A DNA stretch of 64,000 nucleotides from assembly GCF_022682495.2 (NCBI RefSeq), contig NC_071389.1, forward strand, positions 103,705,951 through 103,769,950. The letters run 5' to 3'. The translations under genes and the position numbers were made by a program. This document shows positions 32,777 through 46,029 of the stretch, in pieces; the stretch's first letter is position 1; each line of letters starts with the position of its first letter. The notes beneath the pieces are model-generated. The model saw only the letters and a program-made list of their open reading frames with translations. It had not been told where the DNA came from and ran no database searches. This DNA comes from Desmodus rotundus. Lineage: Eukaryota; Chordata; Mammalia; Chiroptera; Phyllostomidae.

Positions 32777-34879
32777 ACATAACTCCTCTCAGTGAGGTCA
32801 AAAGGGAGGTCACATTCTCAGGCAAGGGCAGGACTTGAGAGCTGAGAAGAAAGGAAAGTATGAATGCAAAGGAATAGGGAGGATGAGAAAGGGACTGGGT
32901 TCCACCTGTGTTCCCTTCCGTGGATGCCACATCTGTGACAGGATGCAGCCATCCAGCAGGGACTGAGGGAGGCCTACTATGTGTGAGGCACTGATGCTGA
33001 ACAGAACAAAACTACAGCTGGAAGAATGTAACTCTTGTGGGAAAGACATTCCATACAAGAGATGACAGATGCTGAAAGTGTCATAGAGAGACAGAAAGCT
33101 GGGAAGGAACATCGAGGGATGTGTAGGGGTCAGATAGGACTGTAGGTTCCCTGAGAGGGTGGTATCTAATTGAAGAGCAAAGCCCCTGATAGGAGGGGAG
33201 AGAGACACACGGATCCAGGCTCTCAGCAGGAAGCAGACTGGATGGGCTCAGGGGTAGCAAACATGGGTTAGCTGGAGCAGAGCCAGCCAGGAGGGGAGAG
33301 ATGGACAAGCAGGTTGGGAAGGAGACAGATCATAGCAGACAGTGATAACCTAGGTTTTTACTCTACGTGAGCTGGGAAAGTACAGGAGAGTTTCGAACAG
33401 AAGAGTGACATAAGCGACTCCCTTCTTCATGGGACCACTGTGGTTGGCTGTGGTGAAAATGCGGGAGAGGGAGGACAATGGTGAAAGCAGAAGGTGCAGT
33501 GAGGAGGCTGTGCTGTAATCCTGAAAGGTGATGGTGGAAGCAGAGAAGGTGTTGAGAACTGGCCAAGTCTGTGCATATTCTGAAGGTGGGACCAGCAAGA
33601 AGTGCTGATGGGTGGGATTTTGGGGTAGGGCAAAGAGGAGCTGAGGAAGATGCCGAGGGTTTTGCCTGGAACTGGAGAAAAGGAACTGCCATTTACCAAA
33701 ATGGGGAGACCAGAGATCATATAAGTTTGGGGGTTGGAAATCACACGAGTTCAGTTTGGAAATGTCACCTATCACACATGCAAGTATGGACACTGGATAT
33801 AAGCATTGGGAAGTTATCATCTGAGGGACGGGGAGAAGGAAAGGGGCCTGAGCAGACCAAGCTCAGGGTCCTCCTGTGTCTGGAGGCTGAGCATGGAAGA
33901 ATGGGTGTGTAGAAGAGCTGCTCTAAGGAAATGCCAGTTTTAGTAAGACTTTGGAATGGAATGAGAGCAAAGGTGTGATCTGTATTATACTGGATTCCCT
34001 TTTGTAACAATATATTGAAACTAAAAACATTGTTTTTTGCCTTACAAATTAAGCATACAATGTGGAGTAGGGCTAGGCAAGTTAATTTTGTGTCAATGTT
34101 TGTGATTACCTGGAACACACTGATTAGAATTTTGAGGGTCACAAGTAGGCTTGTGACCTAGAGAGAGTTCCTTGTTCATCAAGTATCTGCTAGGGGTGGG
34201 TATGGGATATGGGTGGCCCAAATGCAATCTTTCGCTATCTCTGATTTGCCACAAATTTACAAGGACATGATAGTCGTAATTCATCACAAATATGATACAG
34301 TAAAAGGGGGCTTGTTAACTTGAAGTTAACTTTTCAGCCAGTGGAAAGATTCCATTAGTGTCTTTCATCCCTTGCCTGTTTCAAGCTGACATACTTAAGA
34401 CAGTAATTTCCCAAAACCAGGAGACCCAGCCCATGGTGTTATGTCATTCTCACACCTTTTCATAATTTTGTTCTGACTCTTGAAAAAGGAATTAGAATTC
34501 AAAATAAACTTGTCAAAATAACAGAAGACCTTTCTTTTCTTTTCTACTCTTGGAGTTGACCCCAACATGTAACTTTGCCTTAGCTACTAAGACGAAAGAG
34601 CAAGATGGAAATCACGCCTTTAGAAGATGGTCCAGAGTCACAGCAAAGTGGAGAAGTTCACTCATGTAGAAAAGCATGAAAGGAAAAAACAGAACCTTTG
34701 AAACTGCAGATTAAATAACATGTGGCATTTGTTTTCCATCGCCAGAAGAAAAGGACAGAAGTCTCCCCATGACAACACACCCACCAGCGGGAGACCCAGT
34801 GGCTACAGTTCTAGATCCGTGCGATACTGGGTCACACACAACTCCTGCTGTGATGTTCAAAGTTGTCTCAAGATGGTTT
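32777..34879. other. Purine-rich and low-copy DNA; one ancient repeat likely
   Basis: 33190-33720 reads like an old medium-reiteration repeat (GAAGGTGGGACCAGCAAGAA, TTTTGCCTGGAACTGGAGAA, ACTGCCATTTACCAAAATGG). I cannot give the family name. No gene seen in 33720-34879. Confidence 0.45.
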
Positions 34880-35460
34880 GGCCTTTTATTTCTTCCACGT
34901 GAAATTTAGGTACACCTTGTCAAGTACCACAAAAATGTTAAACGTGATTTGGACTGGAATTGCAATCAGTTTATAGATGAACCAAAGTGACTTTACAATC
35001 AAGTTTTCCCACCATTAAGCACCACTGGTGCCCTGATGCAGAGCTTCTGTTCTGCCCTTCAGTGGTGGGGCTAGAGGACACTGCCCTGAATGTCTCACAT
35101 ACCTTTTGTTACATTTATTTCTAGATACTTTATCGTTCTAATTTTTCATTATAAATGGTTCTTGTATTACAATTCTTGATTGGTTATCACTGTTACTTAG
35201 GAACTTATCTTTATATATTAGTCTTATATCTAGCAACCTGTTAGGAAGCCCTTACTCGTTCTCATCGTTAGGACGGTCTTTGGGATTTTGTGGAAGACAC
35301 ACGTCACATCATCTGTTTGTGTCTTCCTCTCCTAATTCAAATCCCTGATATTTCTTTTTCTTGTCTTCTTGTACTGGCCAGGATTTTTAGCATGTGTGGG
35401 CTAATTTTTTGTACTATTATTGTATTGTACTGTGAAAGTTATTTTTAGCTTGAAAAATTA
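34880..35460 (-). mobile_element. Old L1 ORF2 fragment
   Basis: Plus-strand phrases GGAATTGCAATCAGTTTATA, TTATTTCTAGATACTTTATC and TGTACTGGCCAGGATTTTTA are the antisense of L1 ORF2 reverse transcriptase sequence and match in order the corresponding parts of 59220-59700. Heavily diverged. Confidence 0.65.
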
Positions 35461-38400
35461 TAAATTTCCTAAATAAATTTTAAGAATCTCCTATAAAAGA
35501 ATTTGGGGACTAACACTATTTTTTGAAGGGGTTTCCAGGAAGACTTGATTACAAATTCAATTTTATTAACTGTTACTGACATATGAAGATTTGTTGTTTC
35601 TTAAGTCAGTTTAGTTAAATTTAGTGTGTTATTTCTTAAGTCAGACTTTTAGAAAAGTTTCCATTTCATCTAAGCTTCAAATTTACTGTCATAAAATTAT
35701 TCATGCTGTTTTATTATAATTGAAACTGTATTATAATTAGATTTCTTTGCTTGGTTCCAGATATTATTTATCTAGGTTTCTAAAATATTAGTCTTTTTAG
35801 AAGTTTATATTTTATTTCAGATATGCTTAAAAGGAATTAGGGTTTATTTTGGCTTTTTTCACAGTCTTACATATAGTATATACATAAATCTAAAAAATTC
35901 CTATGGATCTTTTAAATAGGCATAGATTTTAGTATTTTATATTATTATTACTATTATTATAAAATACACACATATAATTTGAGGGTATCCTTTATTTTAG
36001 TACAAAGCTGTGTAATTACACAGCTTCTCTTCCCTAATTTTAAATGGAAAAATAGATGAGTTTTATTTGCTTAACTTTTCAATAATCTAATATCTAGTAG
36101 GAAACACCATTTTCATCCAGAATGAACTGTTAGTGAAATTATAAAGCATTAATTTTCCAAGTTCTTTATTAATAATTCTAAAGCACTGCTGGGATTATAT
36201 AGTTTTATATTGTCAGAGTCTAAATATCTAGAAACATGAAATAATTTTTAAATTTTTAAATCTACTTATTTTATTTATTAAATAAGAATGTATAAGTATA
36301 CATGAATGACAGGTACACTTATAATAGTGCCTGCCACTCATGTATTATTATTATTATCCTTATATTTTCTCTTTTGTGTGGGGATTTCCATTATTTGTGA
36401 GTACCTGAAAAGTCACAAGCTCTTACTGACAGCTTAGGTAAACATGATTACACTTTTCATCTTTAGTCAAAAGAAAGAACTCACTAGTTTTTCCTTTCTG
36501 TTTAACTTTCAATGACCCAAAAGCTTAGTGAGAGCAAATTTTATGCTGGAAGTAATTTAAACAACTGTTTTAGCTTAAAAACAAATGTCTTCAATGTTTT
36601 ATATTCAAGATTGGTAAAATTAAAAATACACAAAACTTTCTATTCACACTATTTCTTCTTGAAATATCTGAAAAAAGTAATCATTCCCTTCAGAAATTCA
36701 TGTTAAATCATCCATTTCACAATTAGTGTTTTAATATTAATCAAGAAAATTAACAGCCAGTGTAGCTTCAGTTCCGCTGACAGGAAAATGTAGATAATCT
36801 GGAGTGTAATTGGACACATGACTGTCTTCCAAGGCTATTCACGCCACTCTGGACTTCCATTCTGACAATTCACATATCTTCCCTGCTCCATTACTCTGTC
36901 GACCCTCAAGTTTCTCCTGTCAATCATTAAATTAATACAATTTTTGAATGACGTCTTTGAAAGACCTACAAATACCATTAGAATTTTTCACTTATTCAAA
37001 CATTTTATTTAAACATTTCAGTAATGTGTTCACTTTCATGTACTTTAATATTAGTCTTCAAAGTTTTAATAAGTGAATAATTTTAAAAAGTCAATACCCT
37101 TAAATTAAAAATGAATTTACCAGCACATAATTTTCTGAAGGGAGGCTTGGGCTAAGAGTAAATTGCAATAAGGAAAATTATAGGGTACTTCGGTGTGCCA
37201 CTGCTCTGAACGGGATTGTGTATATCAGCAGCACAAGTGAGCCAGTCTGAAGAACATACCATGCCCTGACTTTATAACCACAGCATGGCCAGTGAAAAGG
37301 TAATTTCTCTATATAAATCCAAATTACACCCTTCAGGAATCTTACTACTTGCCCATGGAAGAAACATGGAATCATAGCAGTTTAGAGCCAAGAGACCCTC
37401 AGAAGTGGTCTAGTTAATCCTCCTCATTTTACAGATTGGAAAATGGAGTCCAGAGAGGGTATGGCAATTTTCTAAGGTTACATAGACCTCGGTTTTGAAC
37501 CAGGCCCAACAGACCTTCCCTGTTCACGTGCCTGCATGGGATTGTACACTAGGCTGACTATTCAGATTATAACAGTTACCTTTTGAGTTATATCTCTTTA
37601 GCATGCATTAAAACATGTTTGGAAACGGAGATTGAAGTACATTTTAAGCTTTTGACTTTTCTTCCAGTCCAGAGTGTTTAAAGCTGTTAAATATTAGTCA
37701 TATGTTAACAACAGTCCAGTTACTTCATCATATAAATTGGAATTGATATTTCAAAGCAAATTCAGATGTTGTTTTCACTCTTGCTTGGTGAGAAAAACCT
37801 CACAGCCTTAAAATTATGGTATTTTATTACTGTATTTATATTACTGACACAATCATATCTATCAAAATGTTTTCTGTGCTTGCAGAAATAACAATTTCTA
37901 TAGTATATAGAATAGTATATAATTTGACTTGTCTTATTCAATTCTACTTCTATTAGAATTTAATCAGAAATCTCTTCCAAGTTCTATGATAAAAGATTCA
38001 TTTTAAAGGCAATAGGAAATGGAGTCTCAAGAATGAATGAGCAATAATTCATGGAGATAATCAGGTGGTCTGAATGAAAAACATTAAGTGATTTTTACAT
38101 TTAGTATTATTATTTTGTTAACAGCAAATTTAAAGCAAACCAGTATTTCTTCCGATTAAAGAAAATGGAAGAGTGAAGAAACTGCTGACATCAATGGTCA
38201 CTAAGTCATACTTCTGAAGGTACAGAAATTTTACAAAGCAAGCAGTAAAGTACTAACTAGTAATCATGATGAAGAATTTTCCACCACTATACAAATTAAA
38301 ATTGAATTTTATCACTATTTTATTGAAATAACAAAAACATACAGTTTTTAGAGACACATGTATGCTGTGTGAGGTTACATGTATTGGATATTTTTTCTTC

Positions 38401-38960
38401 TTCAATTACGAACATTAATCAAACACCTATATTTCTGAGGCACTGAGGATACCAAAATAAGTAAGTCCTTACCCTCAGGAGGTTCATTCACAATGTATGG
38501 AAGAGGCAGATTTGTAAAAAAAAACCAAACAAACCCCAAAACCTGATCAAAATATGATATAACAAATGCTACACAATGTTGATAATGGTCATGATCCAGT
38601 GGAGGGGGAAGGAGGGAGACACTGTACAATAATCAAGATGGACCCAGGGTTTCTGTACAGGGTCAAATGTTTCTCAAAGGCCATTCCACTGTTTAGAATG
38701 TTCTGATAATATTTTAGCACATTACACAAACTATGTATTTACTAATGTATTATGTACAATACTGAAGTAAAATCCAAAAAGTGTATATCTTATTTAATAT
38801 CTGTTGGGTGTATTTCAAGTAACAATAACATCAGAAAGACTAATTATCAGTTAAATTCTTTACATGCATGAGATTTCAAAAGGTGGCTGTGATAAGTACA
38901 GAGAATTAATTTTTTTTCAAATGTATAGTGTAAAATTTATTTTAGTTAAAAAAATGAACA
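35461..38960. other. AT-rich low-copy intronic DNA
   Basis: No recognised coding exon. Short TTA-type microsatellites lie at 35938-35966 and 36337-36356. A MIR piece is listed separately. Confidence 0.45.
37385..37540 (+). mobile_element. MIR-family SINE fragment
   Basis: CATTTTACAGATTGGAAAAT then GAGTCCAGAGAGGGTATGG and AAGGTTACATAGACC is the MIR core in order, followed by TTTTGAACCAGGCCCAACAG. Confidence 0.75.
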
Positions 38961-40860
38961 CCAGGATAATTTGGACTTCCGGCCAAGATGGAGGCATAGG
39001 TAGATACACTTTGCCCCCTCACACAACCAAAAGAAGGAAAACAACAAATTTAAAAACAAAAAATAACCAGACCTTCCAGAAAATCGAACTGTATGGAAGT
39101 CCAACAACCACAGAGTTAAAGAAGAAACATTCATTCAGACTAGTAGGAGGGGCAGAGATGGCCAGCTGGGCGTGGAGAGGATGCTTGGTAAGGCATGGGG
39201 TGGAGGACCAGGGCAGGCAAGGCGGTGGTTGGTGGACCAGGTAGTCCCACATTTGCATGCAGATAAACTGGTAGTAACAACTGGGGAGTGAGACAGACTG
39301 CGCAACCCAGGGTTCCAGAGCAGGGAAATAAAGCTTCAAAACCTCTGGCTATAAAAACCTGTGGGGGCTGTGGCAGCAGGAGAAACTCCCAGGCTCACAG
39401 GAGAGTTCACTGGAGAGACCCACAGGGTCCTAGAATGTACACAAACCTGCCCACCTGGGAATCAGTACCAGAAGGGCCCAATTTGCTTGTGGGTAGTGGG
39501 GGAAGTGACTGAAAGCTGGCTGAGCAAGTGGCATTGTCTCTCTTGGACCCCTCCCCCACATACAGCACCACAAAGCAGCCCTTTGGGTTGCCTTGCCCTG
39601 GTGAGTACCTAAGGCTCCACCCCTTACAATGTTACAGGTGAAGACAAAAAAGTATAGCCCAAATGAAAAAACAGATCAAAGCTCCAAAAATAGAATTAAG
39701 CAATGAAGAGATAGCCAACCTATCAGATGCAGAGTTCAAAACACTGGCAATCAGATGCTCACAGAATTGGTTGAGTGTGGTCACAAAAATAGAGGAAAAA
39801 GTGAAGGCTATGCAAAGTGAAATAAAAAAAATGTACAGGGCACCAATGGTAAAGGGAAGGTAATTGGTACTCAAGTCAATGATGTGGAGCAGAAGGAAGA
39901 AATGAACATTCAACCAGAACAGAATGAAAAAACAATTATACAAAAAAAATGAAAAGAGGCTTAGGAACCTCTGGGACAACTTTAAGCATTCCAACATCTG
40001 AATCATAGGGGTGCCAGAAGGAGAAGAAGAAGAGCAAGAAATTCAATACTTATTTGCAAAAATATTGAAGGAGAACTTCCCCAATCTGGCAAAGTAAATA
40101 GACTTCCAGGAAGTCCAGGAAGCTCAGAGAGTCCCAAAGAAGTTGGATCCAAGGAAGCACACACTTTAGCACATCATAATTACATTACCCAAAATTAAAA
40201 ATAAGGACAGAATCTTAAAAGCAGCAAGAGAAAAGGAGAAAGTTACCTAGCAAGGACTTCCCATAAGACTATCAGCTGATTTCTTAAAACAAACCTTATA
40301 GGCAAGAAGGGGCTGGCAAGAAGTATTCCAAGTCATGAAAGGCAAGGGCCTACATCCAAGATTACTCTACCCAGCAAAGCACTCATTTAGAATGGAAGGG
40401 CAGACAAAGAGCTTCCCAGAGAAGGTCACATTGAGGGAGTTCATCATCACGAAGCCCTTATTATATAAAATGTTAAAGCGATTTATCTAAGAAAAACATG
40501 ATCAAAACTATGAACAGTAAAATGACAATAAACTCACAACTATCAACAACTGAACCTAAAAAGATAAACAAAAACAAAAACAAACTAAGGAAACAACTAG
40601 AACAGGACCAGAATCACAGAAATGGAGATCACATGGAAGTTTATCAGCAGGGAGGTGGAGGGGGATAGCGGGAGATGAGGTAGAGGGAATAAGAAGCGTA
40701 AATGGTAGGGATAAAATAGATGGGAACTTATATGTATGACCCATGGACATGAACTAAGGGGGGCAATGCTGGTGGAAGGGAGGGGTATAGGGTGGAGGGG
40801 ATTAAAGGAGAGAAAAAAAATGGGACAACTGTAATACATAATCAATAAAATATATTAAAA
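38961..40860 (+). mobile_element. HAL1 copy b
   Basis: Begins near GACTTCCGGCCAAGATGGAG (38974), nearly the same start as copy c at 53460. 5' UTR to about 39660, ORF1 remains to about 40490, and a 3' UTR with CCATGGACATGAACTAAGG and GGGACAACTGTAATACATAA then ATCAATAAAATATATTA. The target duplication AAAAAATGAACA is imperfect and merges with the A-tail. No ORF2. It is more diverged than copies a and d. Confidence 0.85.
39663..40490 (+). pseudogene. HAL1 copy b ORF1 relic
   Basis: MKKQIKAPKIELSNEEIANL opens the frame at 39663, corresponding to MTEHFKAPEKIQLSEEEITN of copies a and d. The frame is lost at 39863. The rest is recognisable in shifted frames: the GEEEEQEI acidic motif near 40020, and an intact-looking nucleotide match to the C-terminal domain at 40200-40490 with in-frame stops. 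Not functional. Confidence 0.8.
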
Positions 40861-41015
40861 AATGAACAGCAATATTGTAATAAGTATGCATGGTGTGAAA
40901 CTATTTATTGTGGTGATCACATAATAAGTTATGTAAATGTCCTATAACCTGGTTGTACACCTGAAATATATAATATTGTACAACTATATTGAAAATAAAA
41001 AATATTAAAAAAAGA
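40861..41015 (+). mobile_element. Old L1 3' end
   Basis: GTGGTGATCACATAATAAGT, GGTTGTACACCTGAAATATA and ACTATATTGAAAATAAAAAA are the terminal phrases of an old L1. HAL1 copy b sits at or in its left side. Confidence 0.65.
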
Positions 41016-42244
41016 AAAAGAACACCTCTTAGAATGTAACATTCAAGGATACTGGGCCAAAACTCTCTCCTATTGGCAATCCATGAAATTTTGTGACGTG
41101 CTGTTACAACAGCTTGGAGCCAGTTAACCTTTGCTGATTGGCCTATGCAGCCTGTCCACTGGTTCTAATGGCACAGCCTCTGTGAGGTACTTCACAGGAA
41201 CACGTGCATCCCTCTCAATGGATGCTCATCTCAACATGAACTAAACTGCTGCACCCATAAAATATGGGCCAAATGAGCTGATGTTTACTTTGAACACACC
41301 AAGCTCTGGGAAGTTAATCCCCCTTTTCCTCCTAACCTTTTAATGTCTGTTTTGTAATATTTCTCACAGCACACGGATGGATGGCCAGGGAAGTGGCTCA
41401 CAAGTCATGTCACCATCATTCAGAGTTCTTGGGTCTAAGAAGACCAATGCATAATCCACGTTTCAGTTGTTTGTATGTAACCATTAATAGCATATTTGGG
41501 TGATATCTTGATAAAACAAATCCCAGGGAACTCCACTTGCCTCTATAGCCCAGGTCACAAGTATTCATGGCTGGGAGCTCTGCATTCTAGGTCGAATTCT
41601 TTCCACACAGCACAGACAACAAAGCAAGTCCCTGCGCGTCCGTCCCTATTGCGTACTGTCAGGTCAGCCCTTGAAAGAAGGGATTGCTGTGGAGTCAGGT
41701 AAGTGTTTTTCCACTCTTGTACTTGGACTCAGATAGGTCAGATAGGCCAGCATATAGGTCAAGAATCACTCCTGGCACTCATAGCTAAAGGGATTCTTTA
41801 AGAAAAAAAAGTTTAAAACGTTCCTTGAAGGGATGTAGGAGGAGGCAGCGTTGTTCCTAACAAAACCTAGAAGCTGTGCAGAGAGCCTGGCGCTGCTGAA
41901 CTAGTCTGGGGTGTCCCTCCCTCTGTCTCCGGGCTCTGTGTCCTCCTGAGCCTCCAGGGTTTGCAGTCTTTGGAGCCCCCAGACAAGAAGTTCTAGAGCA
42001 CGTCCTGCTCCCCACTGACGGGGGAGGGCACCACCCAGAATGTATTTCACCTCAGCACGCGCCCACCCTCCAAGAATCCTTTTTCTCAGCTGACAGACAA
42101 CCTGGCTCTGCAGGGACCTCCAGCATCACAGGAACCTCAAGTACCGCAAAGGGACCTCAGGAAGCCTCTGACCCTCGCTCTCCAGTCCTGCTGCACCCAC
42201 AACTTCCAAAGATTCCCAGCAGAATTCTCATAGGCCAGTTTCCA
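41016..42244. other. Low-copy DNA, no repeat or gene recognised
   Basis: GC content rises towards the CpG island. No coding exon supported. Confidence 0.4.
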
Positions 42245-42900
42245 TTGAGCTGTTCAGGTCCCGGGTCCTGGGTCCCGCCTGTGTCTCCCAAGCCTACCTG
42301 CTCTGCCGGCCGCTCTCGACCGAGACTTTCTCTACCTGCTCGCTCGCTGCGGCTTCAGGCGTGCTCCCCGAGCCAGGGTCCGGCCTCTCAGCGCCGACGG
42401 CTACCCTGCGGACCGGGAGCGCGCGGCTCCCCGCCCCGCCGCAGGCGCGCCACGCCCCAGCCCCGGAAACGGCTGGCCCCAGTGCTGGCCACACCCCGCG
42501 ACCACCTCTGCCCATCTCCCATTCCCGCTCCTCTTTTAAACACCCCTCGCCGGTAAATCCACATCGTCTCATCCAACTCTCTCCCGCATCCGCACCTTCA
42601 CCTGCATCCCTACTCCGGCCTGCCTTTCAGCCTACATCACCCACCCCCACCCCTCCAGCCCCATGCACTGTACTGGACTAGTCCCAGCCTCGTACCCCCC
42701 GCCCCCACCTTCTCACTTGGTGGGGCTCCCGGACCTTCGTGGCTGCTGTCCCCTGACAGCGGAGGGGGAGGCGCGAGGGCGCTAATGAGAGGGCACGGCA
42801 GGAGCGGTCAGCCCGCGGTGCGTATTGGGGGGGAGGGGCGGTGGTGCGCCTGGGACACAGCCTGGGGACTTTAAATAGCGCAGCCAGCCTGGCCCCCTCA
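42245..42900 (-). promoter_or_regulatory. CpG island; candidate GJA3 promoter
   Basis: The only non-repeat CpG-dense stretch of the window (many CG dinucleotides at 42290-42560 and 42730-42845). The minus strand has GCTATTTAAAGTCC at 42880-42867, a good TATA box, which would place a start near 42845. Because TTTAAATA is nearly palindromic, a plus-strand start near 42905 is also possible. Position, strand and distance fit the GJA3 promoter, but no transcript evidence is available. Confidence 0.6.
42717..42848 (-). other. GJA3: Candidate noncoding exon 1 of GJA3
   Basis: If transcription starts about 30 bases below the TATTTAAAG box, the first good donor on the minus strand is CCAA|GTGAGAAGG at 42717/42716. 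This would give an exon of about 130 bases with no need for coding. Pure inference from signals. Confidence 0.35.
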
Positions 42901-44529
42901 ACCACACTTAAGCTGTTCTGCGTTGCGTTGCTCTCCAGGTTCCAGCACGGGCCTGGAGCACAGGGGTCTTTCAAAGTTAGTAGGGGACTGAATTTCGTTG
43001 GCCATTCTAAAAGCTGGAAATGAGCTTCCATGGGCTGCTGCCTTCATCAGGGCTGAGATCTGCCCTGATTAGCAGTCTGCCTGCCTTGGAGACTTTACCT
43101 GCCCGTGTCTCAAGGAGAAAGAAAACCAAGAGTCCACAGGCACGTCTGGAATCTCTTCCCCTTGTGGAACTCAGTGGTGTATGTGTGCAGTAGGTGGTAG
43201 TTTGTAGACTACGTTTTTTTTCTTTCTTTTTTTTAATTGAGAAATATTACTTGAGAAGATTTTCAGTTTTTTAAATTATCTCTGAGAAGCGTGAAGTTTC
43301 TTTTTTTTTGATCACAAAAGAATTAAAGTTCATAATACTTGCAGTTTCTTGACCAGTATTATAAGTATTCCTGGAGTAATAAATGGAAATAGAATATTGC
43401 CATTATTTTAAACTTTCATTAAAATATAGTTAAAATTACATGCTTTAAGTAGTAAATACAGAAGAATATAGTCAAAAGTGGGAGTCCCATTCCTCAGCCC
43501 TGCTCTGACGTGTTAGCATGAACGTCCCGGTGTCTATCCTTCCAGTCTTTTCTATGCTATTGAAATAGTTTCTTTGAGGGGGGCGGGGGAGCGGTTAGAA
43601 GCAAAAAGCTAAACCATGAAAAATGGAAGGCTTTTTGCCAGGAAAAGACTGTAGACTAGTGGTTAGTTTGGCCTCTTCTGCTTCTTTGAAGAACTGAATA
43701 ACCAGTCAAGGGATACATGCCACTTGGTCATAGGACTGGGTGACCAGTTTCTCAGATCCAGTGTTCGGGTAAGAATCCACAATGACAAGGAGCTACTCAC
43801 TGCTGCCACCTGCTGTCATGAAGGGTCACTGCAGGGCACTGCCTCCTTCCAGGCTCCTGGGGCTCCCTCAGGATGGCAGGGCCCAGCCAGCACCAACCTC
43901 CTTAGGGCCTCCTGCACCTGCGCAGATACACCCCGCCCCCGTAAATCCCCACCATTTCCATTGTTCTGGAGTTTTTATTTCCAGTTTGTAGCTATCCAGC
44001 CATTGTTGCTTTATTGGGGTAACCATGAAAATGAAAAACAAAAACACACATTAACCTACACTACTTCCTCTCATAAGTGGTATATGAGCAATATTAGCAA
44101 ACTCCTACAATCCCATGGTTATAGTGAGTGGCTTGTCATGAGGTTCTTAGGCAGGGTTTTTGCTCGGGTTTCCTTAAGTACTCTGTCCCCTGGATTTTGG
44201 AATCTCACCATCTAGGCCTATAAATGCCAAGGTCTGATGATTTCCTAGTGATCACTCATCCGTGAGGGTATCACTTACTTTAAAAAGCATTTAAAATCAT
44301 CATCTCATCATTAACACAACAACTCTTTAAAGATTCAGTGTTATTTGGCTTTGCTTTAGTGAAATCACCTAATATATTCCATTCAAAATTTTTGGTCTCC
44401 TTATTTATGGTGGTACCTACTTTTCCAAACTAAAAATATAGGTTTGGGCCAATTTTGAACAGCAATAATTCAAGAAAGCATGACTTTTTACATTTGCCCT
44501 GCTTTTTGCAAAAGAGAGATTCCAATCTG
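42901..44529. other. Low-copy DNA upstream of the CpG island
   Basis: Contains T-rich runs (43218-43236) and AT-rich stretches at 43240-43450. The plus-strand frame 43724-44215 (163 codons) has no recognisable domain and no supporting signals. Confidence 0.4.
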
Positions 44530-45030
44530 AACAGGTATTCGCACACCCGTGTTTGTAGTACTGTTCACAATAGCCAAAAGGTGGAAACAACCCAAGTGTC
44601 CATCCACAGATGAATGGCTAAGCAAAATGTGGTCTATACGTACAATGGAATACGATTCGGCCATAAAAAATTAGGAATTCATGTCACATGCTACAACACA
44701 GGTGAGCCTTGAAGACATTATACTCAGTGAAATAAGCCAGTCAAAAAAAGGCCAATACTATAGGATTCCACTTATATGAGAGTCCCAGAGCAGTCAGATT
44801 CATAGAGAGAGAAAGTAGATGTTTATGTGCCAGGGCAGGGATATCAGTTATGGAGAATTAGTGTTTAATGGGTACAGAGGTTCAGTTTGGGAAAATGAGA
44901 AAGTTCTGGCAGTGATGATGATTGCACAATATGTGAATGTACTTGGAAACGTACACTTAAAATTAGTTAACATGATAAACTTAATGTTACATATAGTTTA
45001 CCATAATTTTTATAGTGAAAAAAATCTTTC
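44530..45030 (+). mobile_element. Old L1 3' fragment
   Basis: TTCACAATAGCCAAAAGGTG, GATGAATGGCTAAGCAAAAT, GTGGTCTATACGTACAATGG and TTATACTCAGTGAAATAAGC occur in standard L1 3' order. About 500 bp. Confidence 0.8.
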
Positions 45031-46029
45031 TCAACATTGAAAGATGCTGACTGGTCACAAACATGTTAAAAGTATTCTGGACTCAAACACATATCAAACA
45101 CTGTTAATGTCTCCATCCTCTTTTATTACAGCTATAATGCACCAAAACAAACCCCTGAGCCTATATATATTGGCCATAAACAGTAAACTAATCGGGCAGG
45201 TCTGAGCACACAGCTCTTTCCCTGCCCCATGAAAAAGAGTCATGTTCAAGTCTGGGCAAGTCATTTAGGGAAGAAGTACCAGGAAATCAGTCTTTCTGGC
45301 ACACAAGACCCATTTGAAGGCAGGAAGATGGTGGCAGCTGGCAGTCGGTTGCTATGTATATGGAAGCACTTCTCAGCTGAGTGAGGCCTGAGGGTCAGGA
45401 GGAAGCTGGCTTTTCTTTTGAATAGCAGGAGGGGCATAGGGACAGGGACACAGTTTCCCATGGGAGCCGCTCTTCCGGGGCCCCCGTTCTTGAGTGCTGT
45501 GGCTCCCTCCTTCTCTGCCATTCCCTCTCTCTCCCCTCCTCCTTCAAATCCCCTTCTTCCCCTGGGTAGGACACCTCCCTTGCTGCCAGCTCTAAGGTTT
45601 GCCAAGAAGATTAGGAATTTCCTGAGCTGACTTCACATGGCACAAACTATTCACTGTGGAATGAATAGTAAAACAGTGGCTACTTTAGTTTGTTTCACGA
45701 GAATTAGGATTCTCAAGGTAAAAGATCCCAAAGCATGTTTTTCTTAAAAACAAAAGCAAAAACATGAAAAAACACTCAGACCTGTTTTCAGAGAAGCAGA
45801 GCTCCACCTCCAGAAATTTGGGGTGGCAGCCTCTGAGCCCTCTTAAAATTGATAGTGTGATCCAACCAGAGGGTGTATTTAAAGCCTGGGTTGGAAAAAA
45901 GGATACACAGATCTTCTGTCATTAGCTATGTCATTAATGGTGCCGCTGCCCAGACTGGTATAGCCCTTTAGGAAAACTATAGAGGTTATTTTCAAGCTGC
46001 AATTTAAAAATATATCATCAACATCAATA
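45031..46029. other. Low-copy DNA, no gene recognised
   Basis: The minus-strand frame 45605-45261 (114 codons) lies in a GC/CT-rich stretch and shows no domain. Confidence 0.4.

Larger units (their letters stand above)
28715..42716 (-). other. GJA3: Inferred intron 1 of GJA3
   Basis: Span between the acceptor before the coding exon and a candidate donor in the CpG island. The length of about 14 kb is similar in order to the human intron as I remember it. It contains the alternating purine-pyrimidine tract, SINEs, old repeats and a HAL1 but no recognisable coding exon. The placement of exon 1 is inference. Confidence 0.5.

Noticed and set aside
32810..33820. Minus-strand frames of 105-156 codons rich in Ser, Pro and Leu
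   Set aside because: The plus strand is strongly purine-rich there, which removes stops from the other strand. They overlap in several frames and have no domain.
42245..43031. Several frames of 90-117 codons in the CpG island on both strands
   Set aside because: Low stop-codon frequency in GC-rich DNA explains them. None has a recognisable domain, and they overlap each other in different frames.
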